Source: Akkermansiaceae bacterium (GTDB taxonomy: Bacteria; Verrucomicrobiota; Verrucomicrobiia; Verrucomicrobiales; Akkermansiaceae). Taken from it: a stretch of 64,000 bases of DNA. Every line of letters begins with the position of its first letter. Position 1 is the first letter of the stretch. The translations under genes were made by a program, and so were the position numbers. This document shows, one piece after another, positions 35,184 through 44,536 of this stretch. The notes beneath the pieces were generated by a model. That model saw nothing but the letters and a program-made list of their open reading frames with translations. It ran no database searches and was not told the origin of the DNA. The stretch spans positions 27,681 through 91,680 of the forward strand of contig JANXMQ010000161.1 of the NCBI GenBank assembly GCA_025354565.1, given 5' to 3'.

Positions 35184-35939
35184 TTACTTGGGCCACTTCA
35201 CGTCCGGGGCCGTGCCGTGCCAGAAGGTTTGGCTGGGATTGAGCAGTTCTAGGCCGTTGGGGAGCACGGGCTTGCGCTTGGGATTGAGCTTGTAGGTGTG
35301 GACCGAGCCATCGACATTCAAAACGACGGCGTAGCCACCGCAGGAATCGGGGTCTAGCGAGCGGGTGCCGGGAATGACCGGACCGAAGACCACCGGCGTA
35401 TCCGGCTCGCTCTTCGCGGACAAGCCGGCAATGTAAGCGAAGCCGCACTCGCGGCGGGCGAGCACGGTCGCGTCATAGTCCCATTGCTCGTCCGGGTCCT
35501 GCATCAGTTTCGCGTCGGCATAAAAAATTCGCTCGGTCTTAGCCATGCCTGCGCCGAACAATTGGGCGAAAAACTCATTGGAGGTATCTCCGCCCAGCGT
35601 CAGCAGAGTGCCGGTTTTTTGCCGGACCTCAAGCGCCGTGGAGCCGTCGGGAAATTTGCCGTAAATGTTATCGAAATCCTTGAGACAGGCCCCGATCTGG
35701 CCAGCATTCGCGGCCGCCCTGTCACGGGCCCGAAGCTGGACGCGACGGGTGAATTCGGGCGAAAGAAACCAACCGACGGTGGCCATGCTGGCCAGTGTAG
35801 CTAGGCAAAACAGGGCGATTCCACAGAGCCAAAATAGCCTTCGTTTGAAACGGAGAGGCTGGTCACGCGTGCGCGACTGCGACCCAGGCGCGGGCGTTTG
35901 TTGGAATGGTCGGTCCGACATGTGCGGAGCTTGGAGCAT
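35184..35939 (-). CDS. Pseudopilin-like single-pass membrane protein
   Basis: A 251-residue protein with a basic N-terminus, one membrane helix (LFWLCGIALFCLATLASMATV) and an exported domain. That domain contains LKDFDNIYGKFPDGSTALEV and ends with YAVVLNVDGSVHTYKL, reminiscent of type II secretion G-type pseudopilins of the PVC group. A typical prepilin cleavage site is not obvious. An in-frame Met at residue 7 (35921) could be the start. It appears monocistronic. Confidence 0.65.
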   Translation of the reverse strand: MLQAPHMSDRPFQQTPAPGSQSRTRDQPLRFKRRLFWLCGIALFCLATLASMATVGWFLSPEFTRRVQLRARDRAAANAGQIGACLKDFDNIYGKFPDGSTALEVRQKTGTLLTLGGDTSNEFFAQLFGAGMAKTERIFYADAKLMQDPDEQWDYDATVLARRECGFAYIAGLSAKSEPDTPVVFGPVIPGTRSLDPDSCGGYAVVLNVDGSVHTYKLNPKRKPVLPNGLELLNPSQTFWHGTAPDVKWPK

Positions 35940-36111
35940 AGATGGTGTTCGCGCAAGCCCGGTGCGGTTTTACCTCTGGACCGACGCATCAAAAAACACA
36001 GGATCTACCGCAAGTCGCAAAGGGGCGCAGAGGAATTCTTCTGACGAATTTGCCGCGTGCCGGGATTGGGAGCGCGCTCATGGTAAACGCACGAGCGCGT
36101 TCATTCTGAAC

Positions 36112-36195
36112 TCTAGGTGCTGCGGACATCATGTCCGCCGGAAGGACGCAGGACAGGATGTTTCGGGCACTCAGTGGACAAAATGTCCACGCTCC
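36112..36195. repeat. Two palindromes downstream of lpxK
   Basis: GCGGACATCATGTCCGC (36122-36138) and GTGGACAAAATGTCCAC (36174-36190) share GGAC-arm sequence. The second is followed by GCTCC. They sit in the 261-bp gap between lpxK and the pseudopilin-like gene, which holds no supported gene. Confidence 0.7.
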
Positions 36196-36200
36196 ATGCT

Positions 36201-37412
36201 TCACGCCCGGTAGGCATCGCGGTGACGCAGGACCGGTTGGAAAGCGGGCGGCGGATGGCAGATCCGGGAGATGAGATCGCTCCAAATTTCCTGCCCCTCA
36301 AGGATTTCCACCTCGATGCGAAGGAAATAGACTGGCACATCCACGGACGTCGGGTGAGGAAAACGCACGGCGTCTTTCTCGGTGGTGCAGATGAGTTCCA
36401 TGTCGCGCTCGACACAACGCTGCATGAAAATTTCCACTTCCTTGCGGGAAAACCGATAGTGGTCGGAAAAACGCCGCCGGATTTCCACCCGTGCGCCGAG
36501 TTTTTCTAACGAACTCTCGAAGGCCTCGGGGACCGCAATGGCACTGATCGCGCCGACCCATTTGTCCTTGAGAAATTCCAGTGGCTGACGCTCGCGGGTG
36601 AAGACGTTTTCCAGATGGATCGGGCCGTGGGTACACTCGATGATTTCCGCCGTGCGGTTGTATTTGCGAATGCGGGCGATGAGGTCAGCATTCGAGCTAC
36701 CGGTGCATTTCGTGATGAGGATGTAGCTGGCGCGGCGAAGATTTTTTGGCGGCTCGCGCAGGGTGCCGCGCGGCAACAGAGCCTCGGTGCCGAAGGGGGA
36801 ACTCGCGTCGATGAGCACGAGGTCGATGGAGTGCGCGAGGTCGAGATATTGCATCCCGTCATCTAACAACAATGTGTCCGACGCGAGTTGGGAAACGGCG
36901 AAATGGCCACTTTTCACGCGGTTTTTATCCACCACCACTGCCACTCCATCGAGATTGCGGGCGAGCATGAAGGGTTCGTCGCCAGCGAATTTCGAATCCA
37001 GCAACAGGGCGCTGCCGGTTGAGACGACCTTGGGCATCCGCTCGCTTGGGATCGGCTGGCCCTGGGGAGTTTGCCACCTCTGAGCGTGATCGAGCTTCTT
37101 GCTCTTGTAGCCACGGGACAGGATGGCGACGTGTCGCCCGCGGTCGCGCAGGGTGCGGGCGAGCAGTTCGACTACCGGGGTTTTTCCGGTGCCGCCGACG
37201 GTGATGTTGCCGATGGCGACGACTTGCACGCCGAGATATTTTTGCTCACGCGCCCCACTGCGGTAGCGCCAGAGGCGGATTTGCACGATGGCACGGAACA
37301 CGCCGGAAAGTGCCCGCATGAGGAAGCGCATGAGTGTCGCACGGAAACCCTTGGCCCGCCCGAAGATCACATCCGCGCCCCAGCGCTCGAGTTCTTCGAT
37401 GAGTTCCTTCAT
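36201..37412 (-). CDS. lpxK: Tetraacyldisaccharide 4'-kinase
   Basis: LpxK adds the 4'-phosphate to the lipid A disaccharide at the inner membrane. The 403-residue product has the N-terminal membrane-associated region, the Walker A motif [14 protein letters not shown] preceded by [38 protein letters not shown] and [13 protein letters not shown] placed the start at [12 protein letters not shown], rejecting a 16-codon upstream extension. The C-terminal ~50 residues are longer than in E. coli. The stop is 11 bp from a palindromic repeat. Presence of LpxK implies a lipid-A-type outer membrane. Confidence 0.92.
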   Translation of the reverse strand: MKELIEELERWGADVIFGRAKGFRATLMRFLMRALSGVFRAIVQIRLWRYRSGAREQKYLGVQVVAIGNITVGGTGKTPVVELLARTLRDRGRHVAILSRGYKSKKLDHAQRWQTPQGQPIPSERMPKVVSTGSALLLDSKFAGDEPFMLARNLDGVAVVVDKNRVKSGHFAVSQLASDTLLLDDGMQYLDLAHSIDLVLIDASSPFGTEALLPRGTLREPPKNLRRASYILITKCTGSSNADLIARIRKYNRTAEIIECTHGPIHLENVFTRERQPLEFLKDKWVGAISAIAVPEAFESSLEKLGARVEIRRRFSDHYRFSRKEVEIFMQRCVERDMELICTTEKDAVRFPHPTSVDVPVYFLRIEVEILEGQEIWSDLISRICHPPPAFQPVLRHRDAYRA

Positions 37413-37513
37413 AAGCCGCAAGGACCATGTCCCGGCGTGGCAGCTACGATCAAGCGCCAATCGGGAGGAGGGGCGGACAAGGGGACGAGGGGACGAATTA
37501 ATCCGCTAGAGAA

Positions 37514-37705
37514 TCATCGCCGGTATTGGCTTTGTGGCATCATCCCGAACTGACCTTGGCCTTGGCCGGGGACCGGGGTATTCCACGGCATCTTGCTGGT
37601 ATCGGAAACTGGTCCCACAGGCTTTGTCTCTGGTTCGTCCGCACAAGAGGAAAGACCGAAACCTGCGATGATGGCGAGGACGATGAGGGATAGATTGCGC
37701 TGCAT
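37514..37705 (-). CDS. Small lipoprotein, hypothetical
   Basis: A 63-residue protein with a lipoprotein signal (LSLIVLAIIAGFGLSSC). Its short mature part, rich in Pro, Gly and Gln, ends GQFGMMPQSQYRR. Similar tiny lipoproteins with a PWN-P-P-G core occur in Verrucomicrobia; I know of no function. The start at MQRN fits better than a Met four codons upstream, which would fall in the T-tract of the upstream terminator. It is 101 bp upstream of lpxK on the same strand. Confidence 0.6.
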   Translation of the reverse strand: MQRNLSLIVLAIIAGFGLSSCADEPETKPVGPVSDTSKMPWNTPVPGQGQGQFGMMPQSQYRR

Positions 37706-37713
37706 GGATGCCA

Positions 37714-37755
37714 ACATAAAACAGGCTCCGCGACATGCAAGTCTGCGGAGCCTGT
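37714..37755 (-). terminator. Rho-independent terminator
   Basis: Perfect 11-bp arms ACAGGCTCCGC and GCGGAGCCTGT around a 13-nt loop, followed on the minus strand by TTTTAT. It lies just after the coiled-coil gene that ends at 37776. Confidence 0.75.
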
Positions 37756-37775
37756 GGAGAAAAATTATCCAGAGA

Positions 37776-38585
37776 TCAGTTGGAGGTCGGTGTGGCGAGG
37801 ATCGCCCGGTCGCCAGGTTGCAAGCGCACGCCCGAAGCAAGGCTCTGCAAGTCGATTTCGGCGATCGTTTGGGTCGGCTCAATCGAGGACGGATGCAGCT
37901 TGGCGATGTTGCGACCGTCACGCTGCACGAGCAGAGCTGTCTGCGGCGTGAAACCGGAGTTGGAACCCGCGCCGATCACGACGAAGCCCCAGTCCTGGTT
38001 CACGGCGGTGATGACGGCCTCCATCGCATTGCGACTGATGCGTGAACCGCGTTCGATCATCTTTTTCGTGAGGCGATCCGATTCCGCACGGCTGGTGGCG
38101 AGGCTTTTTTCCGCACCGGCGGCGACGGCTTCCAGTTCCTCAAGTTTCTTCTGTTTGGCTTTTTTGTCGTCCTCAACCTGTTGGATTTTTTCCGGGAGTG
38201 TATCCAGAGTCACACCACCGCCGAGTTGGGCAAGGATGGCGTTTACTTCCTCGATGGTCTTGTTGAGCTGGGCGAATTCCAAATCCTGAGCTTTCAAGTC
38301 ATCATCCAGTTTCGCAGAATCGTTGGTCAGCCCCGCGCCGACAGACGTGAGGGAAGAAACACTTTGCGTCAGCAGATCGCGGCGCTCCTTGGACTGCGCG
38401 AGTAGTTCTCTCTCTTTTTTGATTTTCGTGTCATTCGCATCGGCGTTGGCGGTGACCTGTTTGTTCGTGGCGATCGTCACAACCCGGACTTTCTCAAGCG
38501 CTTCGAATTTTTGGGAAAGATCGTAAGAGTAGTATCCAGCACCGCAAGTGATGAGGAGAACGACGACGTATAAAATGGTTTTCAT
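37776..38585 (-). CDS. Membrane-anchored coiled-coil protein with C-terminal beta domain (paralogue 2)
   Basis: A 269-residue protein: an N-terminal membrane helix (ILYVVVLLITCGAGYYSY), a coiled coil over residues ~30-185, then a ~75-residue C-terminal domain. That domain contains DWGFVVIGAGSNSGFTPQTA, VQRDGRNIAKL, and a final LQPGDRAIL. The same architecture and C-terminal motifs occur in the gene just upstream, so the two are tandem paralogues. The fold looks like a small beta-barrel, loosely like MreC-type C-terminal domains. The function is unknown. It is followed by a strong terminator. Confidence 0.7.
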   Translation of the reverse strand: MKTILYVVVLLITCGAGYYSYDLSQKFEALEKVRVVTIATNKQVTANADANDTKIKKERELLAQSKERRDLLTQSVSSLTSVGAGLTNDSAKLDDDLKAQDLEFAQLNKTIEEVNAILAQLGGGVTLDTLPEKIQQVEDDKKAKQKKLEELEAVAAGAEKSLATSRAESDRLTKKMIERGSRISRNAMEAVITAVNQDWGFVVIGAGSNSGFTPQTALLVQRDGRNIAKLHPSSIEPTQTIAEIDLQSLASGVRLQPGDRAILATPTSN

Positions 38586-38624
38586 GAAGTCAGCTTAAAG
38601 GGATTTTACAAAAAATTCGGCAAC

Positions 38625-39416
38625 TCAGTGGCTCACGGGCTTCGAGGCTTTCTGGCCGGGAACGACCTGATCTCCGACCATGAGGGTGGTATCGCCGGCA
38701 AGGGAATCCGGCACGATGCTGGCGGAGGCGGAACTGCTTTCCACGGCGGTGACAAGGAGTTTGGCGATGGTTTGTCCGTCGCGCACCACATTGAGGGTGG
38801 AACTGGTGACCACACCGGCGCTATTTCCCGAGGCTAGGGTGACAAAGCCCCAGTTTGGATAAATCGACCGGATTTTGGTTTTCAAGGACGGCAGCGATTC
38901 GTTATTCGCAAATTTCTCAAACTTGGCTTTTGCACCGGCAATATCCTTGTCGGTAGCGGCGATCTGTGCGGTCAGGCTTTCGATTTTCGCTTCGTCGTCG
39001 GCGATGGATTTTGCGAGTTCCACGAGTTCGGCATTGGTGGCTCGCATCTTGGCGGCGAGATCTTTGAGATCGCCGACCTTGGCCGTCTTCTCGCGGATTT
39101 CATCGAGCTTCTGTTTGTTGGCAGCGATCTTGGCGGTCTTCTCGTCGATCTGCGCCTTGAGGTCGTCATTGATTTTTTTCAGACCGGCTTCCTTGACCGT
39201 GAGTTCTTGCACTTCCGCATCCACTCCGGCGCGTTCGATGGGCAGATCATGGAGGAATTTTTCCGTCACGGCGAGGCGCGCCTTGCTCTTATCTAGCAGT
39301 CCCTTCTGCTTGTGGGTTTCTGAAATATCTGCCTCATAGTGGTCCTTGTTTTTAAATGCAACGAAGGCCGAGAGGGCGAGTAAGATAGCGGTGAGGATTC
39401 CGAAGACGTTGGCCAT
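38625..39416 (-). CDS. Membrane-anchored coiled-coil protein with C-terminal beta domain (paralogue 1)
   Basis: A 263-residue protein from the ATG of MANVFGILTAILLALSAFVA, the membrane anchor. A long coiled coil (~25-175) of repeated Lys/Glu/Ala/Leu leads to the C-terminal domain with NWGFVTLASGNSAGVVTSST, VVRDGQTIAKL and LMVGDQVVPG. It is the first gene of a two-gene operon with its paralogue (39 bp apart). A 19-codon upstream extension is discounted. Possible roles are envelope scaffolding or cell-shape support, by architecture only. Confidence 0.7.
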   Translation of the reverse strand: MANVFGILTAILLALSAFVAFKNKDHYEADISETHKQKGLLDKSKARLAVTEKFLHDLPIERAGVDAEVQELTVKEAGLKKINDDLKAQIDEKTAKIAANKQKLDEIREKTAKVGDLKDLAAKMRATNAELVELAKSIADDEAKIESLTAQIAATDKDIAGAKAKFEKFANNESLPSLKTKIRSIYPNWGFVTLASGNSAGVVTSSTLNVVRDGQTIAKLLVTAVESSSASASIVPDSLAGDTTLMVGDQVVPGQKASKPVSH

Positions 39417-39568
39417 GGGGTTTGTATTGTGAGCTTTGAATTCCGTGTGTGGGAGGAGACTAGGGACAGCCACTCGGCCTCGGCAATCTCAAATTTCACA
39501 GAGTTTCAATCTTCCTGCCGCCTTGGCTTTACAAATTACCCCGTCGAGGACATCGCTTCCGCCCTCCC

Positions 39569-41329
39569 ATGAAGTCGATTCTCCGAGTTTTTTCGTATTT
39601 GCGCCATTATCCGGGCTTGGCAGCGGCCCAGCTTTTTTGCGCATTGGGGATGACGCTAGCGGTGTTTGTTTACCCAAATACAACGGGTTACGTAATTGAT
39701 AAAATCATCCCGAATCCTGCGCGGCACTCTGAATTCGGGTTTTGGATCGGCCTGACGCTGCTGGGATTTTTCATCAAGGACGGGCTGAACGCGCTACGGA
39801 TTTTTATCAATAACATTTTCGAGCAGAAGGTAATTTTTGATATTCGGTCGGATCTTTATGAAAAAATCCAGCGTTTGCCGCTCCAATGGTTCGATACGCG
39901 GCGCACGGGTGACATCATGACGCGGGTGGTGGAGGACGTGACGAACATGGAGCGCGTGCTGATCGACGGCATCGAGCAAGGGCTGATCGCGGCGCTGCAA
40001 GTCGTGGGAATCGGGATTTTCCTTTTCTACCTGAATCCTGCGGTGGCCGCGTGGGCCACGCTGCCGGTGCCGTTTTTGGCCATTGGGGCTTGGGTTTACT
40101 CGACACAGGGGCGCGACCGTTACCGCAACCAACGAGATGCGGCCTCGGACTTGAACGCCTTGCTGCATGACAACATTTCGGGCGTGCGCCAGATCAAGGC
40201 CTACGCCGCGGAGCCGGCCGAGCACGCGCGTTTTAACCGTTTTTCCGATCTGCTGCGCGATGCCACACTGCGGATGATGAAATGGTGGGCGATCTACTCA
40301 CCAGGCATGTCGTTCGTGCGGATGACCGGCTACGTGCTGGTGTTGGCCTTCGGCGGATACGCCATGATGCGTCTCAAAAGCGATCCCCAGTATATGACGA
40401 AGGGCGATTTCTTCAGGTTCGTGCTATTTCTGTCGCTATTCTACGATCCCATCGACCGCCTGAATTCATTGAACCAAATGATTCTATCAGGCAGGGCAGC
40501 GGCGGATCGGGTGTTTGAAATTCTGGATTCCGCCGAGGAGGCCAATTCCACAGACGGCGCACGCTTGCCGGAAAAAATCGCGGGCCATGTCCATTTCGCG
40601 GATGTCTCGTTCGCCTATCAGTCCCAGCCGACGCTCCACAGCGTGACGCTCGACGCACCACCCGGCCAAACGATCGCCCTTGTCGGCTCGACCGGCGCGG
40701 GTAAAACGACGGTGTTGTCCTTGCTGGCCCGGTTTTATGAAGCCACCTCGGGCGTCATCAGCATCGACGGCATCGACATCGCCACGCTCGCGAAATCCTC
40801 GCTCCGTGAGCGCCTCGCCTACGTCACCCAGGAACCCTTTCTCTTCAACGGCACTGTTAGGGAAAACCTCCAGCTCGCCAAACGCGACGCCACGGACGCC
40901 GATTTCTGGGCCGCCCTCACCGCCGCCCACGCCGACGACTTTGTGCGGGACTTGCCCAAACAGCTCGACACCAACGTCGGCGAGCGCGGGGTGAAACTCT
41001 CCGGTGGGGAAAAACAACGCCTCTCCATCGCCCGCGCCCTGCTCAAAAACGCGCCTATCCTGCTCCTCGATGAAGCCACCGCCTCCGTGGATTCCGAGAC
41101 CGAGCGCCTGATCCAAGACGCGCTCGATCGCCTGATGGAGAACCGGACCGCCTTCGTCATCGCACACCGGCTCTCGACGATTCAAAATGCGGATCGGATC
41201 TATGTGTTAGAGAAAGGCGAAGTCATCGAGCAAGGCACCCACGCCACCTTGCTTGCGAAGGGAGGGAAATATGCCGAGCTCTGTCAGAAATCCTTCCTCG
41301 CGGCAAAGTCATCAAGCCCCGGCACCTAG
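39569..41329 (+). CDS. ABC exporter, MsbA-like (fused permease-ATPase)
   Basis: A 586-residue half-transporter. Six membrane helices (residues ~15-310) contain the family loop LPLQWFDTRRTGDIMTRVVE. The ATPase domain has GSTGAGKTTVLSLLARFYE (Walker A), ERGVKLSGGEKQRLSIARA (signature) and ILLLDEATASVDSETE (Walker B), then AHRLSTIQNADRI (H-loop). This is the MsbA/LmrA type that flips lipid A or other lipids. Close by are lpxK and a second exporter. Its 3' end overlaps the convergent exporter gene by 18 bp. Confidence 0.9.
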   Translation: MKSILRVFSYLRHYPGLAAAQLFCALGMTLAVFVYPNTTGYVIDKIIPNPARHSEFGFWIGLTLLGFFIKDGLNALRIFINNIFEQKVIFDIRSDLYEKIQRLPLQWFDTRRTGDIMTRVVEDVTNMERVLIDGIEQGLIAALQVVGIGIFLFYLNPAVAAWATLPVPFLAIGAWVYSTQGRDRYRNQRDAASDLNALLHDNISGVRQIKAYAAEPAEHARFNRFSDLLRDATLRMMKWWAIYSPGMSFVRMTGYVLVLAFGGYAMMRLKSDPQYMTKGDFFRFVLFLSLFYDPIDRLNSLNQMILSGRAAADRVFEILDSAEEANSTDGARLPEKIAGHVHFADVSFAYQSQPTLHSVTLDAPPGQTIALVGSTGAGKTTVLSLLARFYEATSGVISIDGIDIATLAKSSLRERLAYVTQEPFLFNGTVRENLQLAKRDATDADFWAALTAAHADDFVRDLPKQLDTNVGERGVKLSGGEKQRLSIARALLKNAPILLLDEATASVDSETERLIQDALDRLMENRTAFVIAHRLSTIQNADRIYVLEKGEVIEQGTHATLLAKGGKYAELCQKSFLAAKSSSPGT

Positions 41330-43162
41330 GAACTGACTACCGATCATCGACTTGTAGGTCGGGTCGGTTTCGCGCAGCGATGCGTGATTTCCGTCCGCCA
41401 CGACTCGCCCCTCTTGAAACACCAGCACGCGGTCCGCGATGGTGATGGTGCTGAAACGGTGTGCGATGATAAAGGTCGTGCGGCCCTTCACGAGCGCGGC
41501 GAGCGCCTGTTGGACCATTGCCTCGCTCTCGGAATCCAAGGCGCTGGTGGCCTCGTCCAGAATGAGGATCGGGGCGTCTTTCAGAAATGCGCGGGCGATG
41601 GCGATCCGCTGCCGCTGCCCTCCGGATAGTAAATCTCCGCGCTCGCCGACTTGGGTGGCGTAGCCCATGCCGCCATTCAAGTTGGAGATGAATTCATGGG
41701 CATGGGCTTTTCTAGCGGCCTCACGGACTTCCTCATCGGTCGCGTTCTCACGTCCGATACGGATATTTTCCGCAATCGACCCGAGAAACAACGAAGGCAT
41801 CTGCGGCACCACGGCGATGGCGTTGCGCAGGTCTTTTTTCGCATAGCTGCGGATGTCGGTGGCGTCAAAAGTGATCCCCCCGATTTGCGGATCATAGAAG
41901 CGTGGAATGAGATGAGCGAAGGTCGATTTCCCCGCACCACTCGGACCGACGAGCGCCACCACCTGACCGATCGGGATGCTCACCGAGAGTTCCTTCAGCA
42001 CCAACTCCTTGCCATACGCGAATGATAAATTTCCAAACCGGATCGCCTCGCGCGGGGCGACAAATACTTGTGGCACAGGCGGGTCCGGCAACGTGTCCGG
42101 CTCATGCATGATGAAGTCGATGCGGTCGATTGCGGCATCCCCTTGCTTCACGAGCGAGTGAATCATGCCCAGTTTTTTGATCGGCTCGTAGGACATGAAC
42201 AGCGCCGTGCCCAAGGCCATGAAACCCGACTGCGACATCCCCGCGCGCACGCCCAGATAAAGCGCCACCGCGAAGCCCCCCGCCGCGACAAACTCGATGG
42301 CTGGACCGATCGCCTGACGGTATTTCACCACCTTCATGCTCACCCGCATCATCTCGTTCGTCTGCTGCTCGAATACGGAAATCTGCCGCGCCTCCAGATT
42401 GTAAGCCCGGATTTCTAGCGGTGCCTGCAAGCTTTCCGCCAGCGTCGCCGTCATCGTCCCGCCCTGATCTTGCAGCAGCTTCGCCCGAGTCGCGAGTCTC
42501 TTCCCCGCCGACCGGATCACGAAAACACAGATCGGCACCGTGAACATCGCGATCATCGCGACGAAAAAACTGTGATCCGTCCACGCCTTGTAGCCCAGAT
42601 AGCTGAGCGCGCCCAGCAGCGTCGCCGGCTGTTTGATGAGGTCGCTCGACACGTTCGCGATCATCTGCCGCAGCAGCGCCGTATCGCTGATCATCCGTGC
42701 CAGCAGATCACCGGATTTGTTGTTTTTAAAAAAAGACAGCGGTAGCCCTTGCAGCTTGATGAACAAGTCCACCCGGATATTTTCCAACACCCGCTGGCCC
42801 ACGAATTGGATAAGATAAGCATTCGCATACGACGCCACCGCCCGGATTAAGAAAATCACCGGAATCCACAAGCAAGTGATCAGCAGCAATCGCTCCGGCG
42901 AGACCGCGCCCATCTGTTGCGCCATCCAGATCTCATACCATTGAGTCCCCCTCCCCGTCGTTTTAAAAAGCACCGGGAACACCACATCTACCATCAGCGG
43001 CAGCCCCAGACCGCTCGCCATCGCATAGACCACCCCCGCCAACACCCCGGCGATGAACTGCCAACGGACCACCCGCAGATATTTGTAATAAGGACGATAG
43101 CGGTTCACGGCAAGGCCCGCAGTTTCTCCACCTCCCGCCGTGGGGCAAGCGCGATTCTTCAT
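41312..43162 (-). CDS. ABC exporter, MsbA-like (fused permease-ATPase)
   Basis: A 616-residue half-transporter with six helices and one ATPase. Visible are [20 protein letters not shown] in the intracellular loop, [56 protein letters not shown] and [14 protein letters not shown] chose the ATG of [12 protein letters not shown]; the longer frame runs antisense to the HAD gene and is not credible. It is only ~81 bp from that divergent gene. It differs from the convergent exporter enough to have a separate substrate. The lipid-flippase function is inferred from the family. Confidence 0.9.
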   Translation of the reverse strand: MKNRACPTAGGGETAGLAVNRYRPYYKYLRVVRWQFIAGVLAGVVYAMASGLGLPLMVDVVFPVLFKTTGRGTQWYEIWMAQQMGAVSPERLLLITCLWIPVIFLIRAVASYANAYLIQFVGQRVLENIRVDLFIKLQGLPLSFFKNNKSGDLLARMISDTALLRQMIANVSSDLIKQPATLLGALSYLGYKAWTDHSFFVAMIAMFTVPICVFVIRSAGKRLATRAKLLQDQGGTMTATLAESLQAPLEIRAYNLEARQISVFEQQTNEMMRVSMKVVKYRQAIGPAIEFVAAGGFAVALYLGVRAGMSQSGFMALGTALFMSYEPIKKLGMIHSLVKQGDAAIDRIDFIMHEPDTLPDPPVPQVFVAPREAIRFGNLSFAYGKELVLKELSVSIPIGQVVALVGPSGAGKSTFAHLIPRFYDPQIGGITFDATDIRSYAKKDLRNAIAVVPQMPSLFLGSIAENIRIGRENATDEEVREAARKAHAHEFISNLNGGMGYATQVGERGDLLSGGQRQRIAIARAFLKDAPILILDEATSALDSESEAMVQQALAALVKGRTTFIIAHRFSTITIADRVLVFQEGRVVADGNHASLRETDPTYKSMIGSQFLGAGA

Positions 43163-43243
43163 CCGGCCGCCGCCGGGATTCCACCCGCCGCCAGATTTCC
43201 GCCTTGTGGCATAGCCTTGCGCTTGCTTGCCTGCGTGCCTCTC

Positions 43244-44125
43244 ATGGCCGCTCCCCAAAACACCATTGCGCTGGTTTACGATTACGACCAAACCCTCAGC
43301 CCGCGCTACATGCAGGACGACGTCGTCTTTCCCGAGTTCGGCATCGACCCCACGCAGTTTTGGAAAAAGTGCAACGCCCTCGTCGTGGACCAGAAATGGG
43401 ATGGCGAACTCGCTTACATGAAATGCCTGCTCGACTACCTCGGCATGGACAACGTCACCAACGCCCGCCTCACCGAACTCGGTGCCGGCCTGCGCTTTTT
43501 TCCCGGCCTGCCCGAACTCTTCGAGGCCCTGCCCAAGGCCGCCCTCCGGCCCGAGCACGAAATCGCCGGCATCAAGGTCGAGCACTACATCATATCCTCC
43601 GGCCTCAAGGCGCTGCTGGACGGCTCGCGGCTACAACCGTTCGTCAAGGCAATCTTCGGTTGCGAGTTCGGCGAGGATGCCGAGGGCCGCATCAGTTTCC
43701 CAAAACGCGCCATCTCCCACACCACCAAAACCCAGTTCCTCTTCCGCATCAACAAGGGCATGCTCGGCTACGACCAAGACGTGAACGACCACATGCCCGC
43801 CGAACAACGTCCTATCCCGTTTGAAAACATGGTCTATGTCGGCGACGGCCCCACCGATGTCCCCTGCTTCACGGTCATGGCACGCAACGGCGGCCAAGGC
43901 ATCGCCGTTTACAATCCCGACGACGCCACCGGGAAATCCTTCCGGAAGTGTTTCCAACTCTCCACCCACGCCGGCCGCGTCAAACACATCGCCCCCGCCG
44001 ACTACCGCCAAGGCTCCCACCTCTGGCTGCTACTTTCAGAAATGGTCACCGAAACCGCCGACCGCATCCTCCGCAGACGCAGCGAGGAACGGGATAACGC
44101 AACCGTCGCGGCACCGACGTTCTGA
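43244..44125 (+). CDS. HAD-family phosphatase
   Basis: A 293-residue haloacid-dehalogenase-type hydrolase. Motif I is [10 protein letters not shown] (nucleophile Asp and acid Asp), motif [14 protein letters not shown], motif III with Lys in the [11 protein letters not shown] region, and motif [16 protein letters not shown]. The cap between motifs I and II is helical. The fold is closest to phosphoserine-phosphatase-like HADs, but the substrate is not evident. The start was taken at [13 protein letters not shown]; the long upstream extension overlaps the divergent ABC exporter. Its neighbours give no pathway clue. Confidence 0.85.
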   Translation: MAAPQNTIALVYDYDQTLSPRYMQDDVVFPEFGIDPTQFWKKCNALVVDQKWDGELAYMKCLLDYLGMDNVTNARLTELGAGLRFFPGLPELFEALPKAALRPEHEIAGIKVEHYIISSGLKALLDGSRLQPFVKAIFGCEFGEDAEGRISFPKRAISHTTKTQFLFRINKGMLGYDQDVNDHMPAEQRPIPFENMVYVGDGPTDVPCFTVMARNGGQGIAVYNPDDATGKSFRKCFQLSTHAGRVKHIAPADYRQGSHLWLLLSEMVTETADRILRRRSEERDNATVAAPTF

Positions 44126-44235
44126 GGTGGACGGAGAAAAGCCCCGCCCTGCGGCGATCTGTCGCGAATTGTCAGGCTTAGTTGCTAGATCCTAGATTTC
44201 ACCGCCGCTGATGACGATGGTGGGCGATGATGAGT

Positions 44236-44526
44236 TCATTGGTTCCAAGGGGCCTTGGCGAGAAGAAGACCCATGCCGCACCAGTCAGTGATGCCAGCAA
44301 AGGTGAGGCCCGCGCCGACGAAAGCGCTGAGTCCGTAGCAGGCGGGATAAAGCCAGGTGCCGAGGACGACACCGGTCAGCACCATCAGGCCGGCGGCGAT
44401 GCGGACCTGGCGCTCGAGTGAGATCGCTTTGCGGCCACGGATCACGGGGAGGCCGGCTTGTTCCCAGGCAAGGACGCCGCCTTCGAGGATGGCGAGGTTG
44501 TCGCAACCGGACGGTGTCAGGGATTT
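44236..44526 (-). pseudogene. Truncated rhodanese-DUF2892 protein
   Basis: The frame begins mid-domain and reads KSLTPSGCDNLAILEGGVLA, WEQAGLPVIRGRKAISLERQ. This is the C-terminal end of a rhodanese domain leading into a DUF2892 (YgaP-like) membrane pair. The active-site cysteine loop and the rest of rhodanese are missing because the purK stop lies directly upstream. The DUF2892 part (IAAGLMVLTGVVLGTWLYPA, then GITDWCGMG) is intact and could still be made from the GTG at 44445 as a 69-residue protein. It is downstream of purK on the same strand. Confidence 0.6.
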
Positions 44527-44536
44527 GGCAGGCCGC

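Noticed and set aside
42917..43243. 109-codon N-terminal extension of the HAD gene
   Set aside because: It overlaps the divergent ABC exporter and is His/Pro/Arg-rich, unlike any HAD N-terminus.
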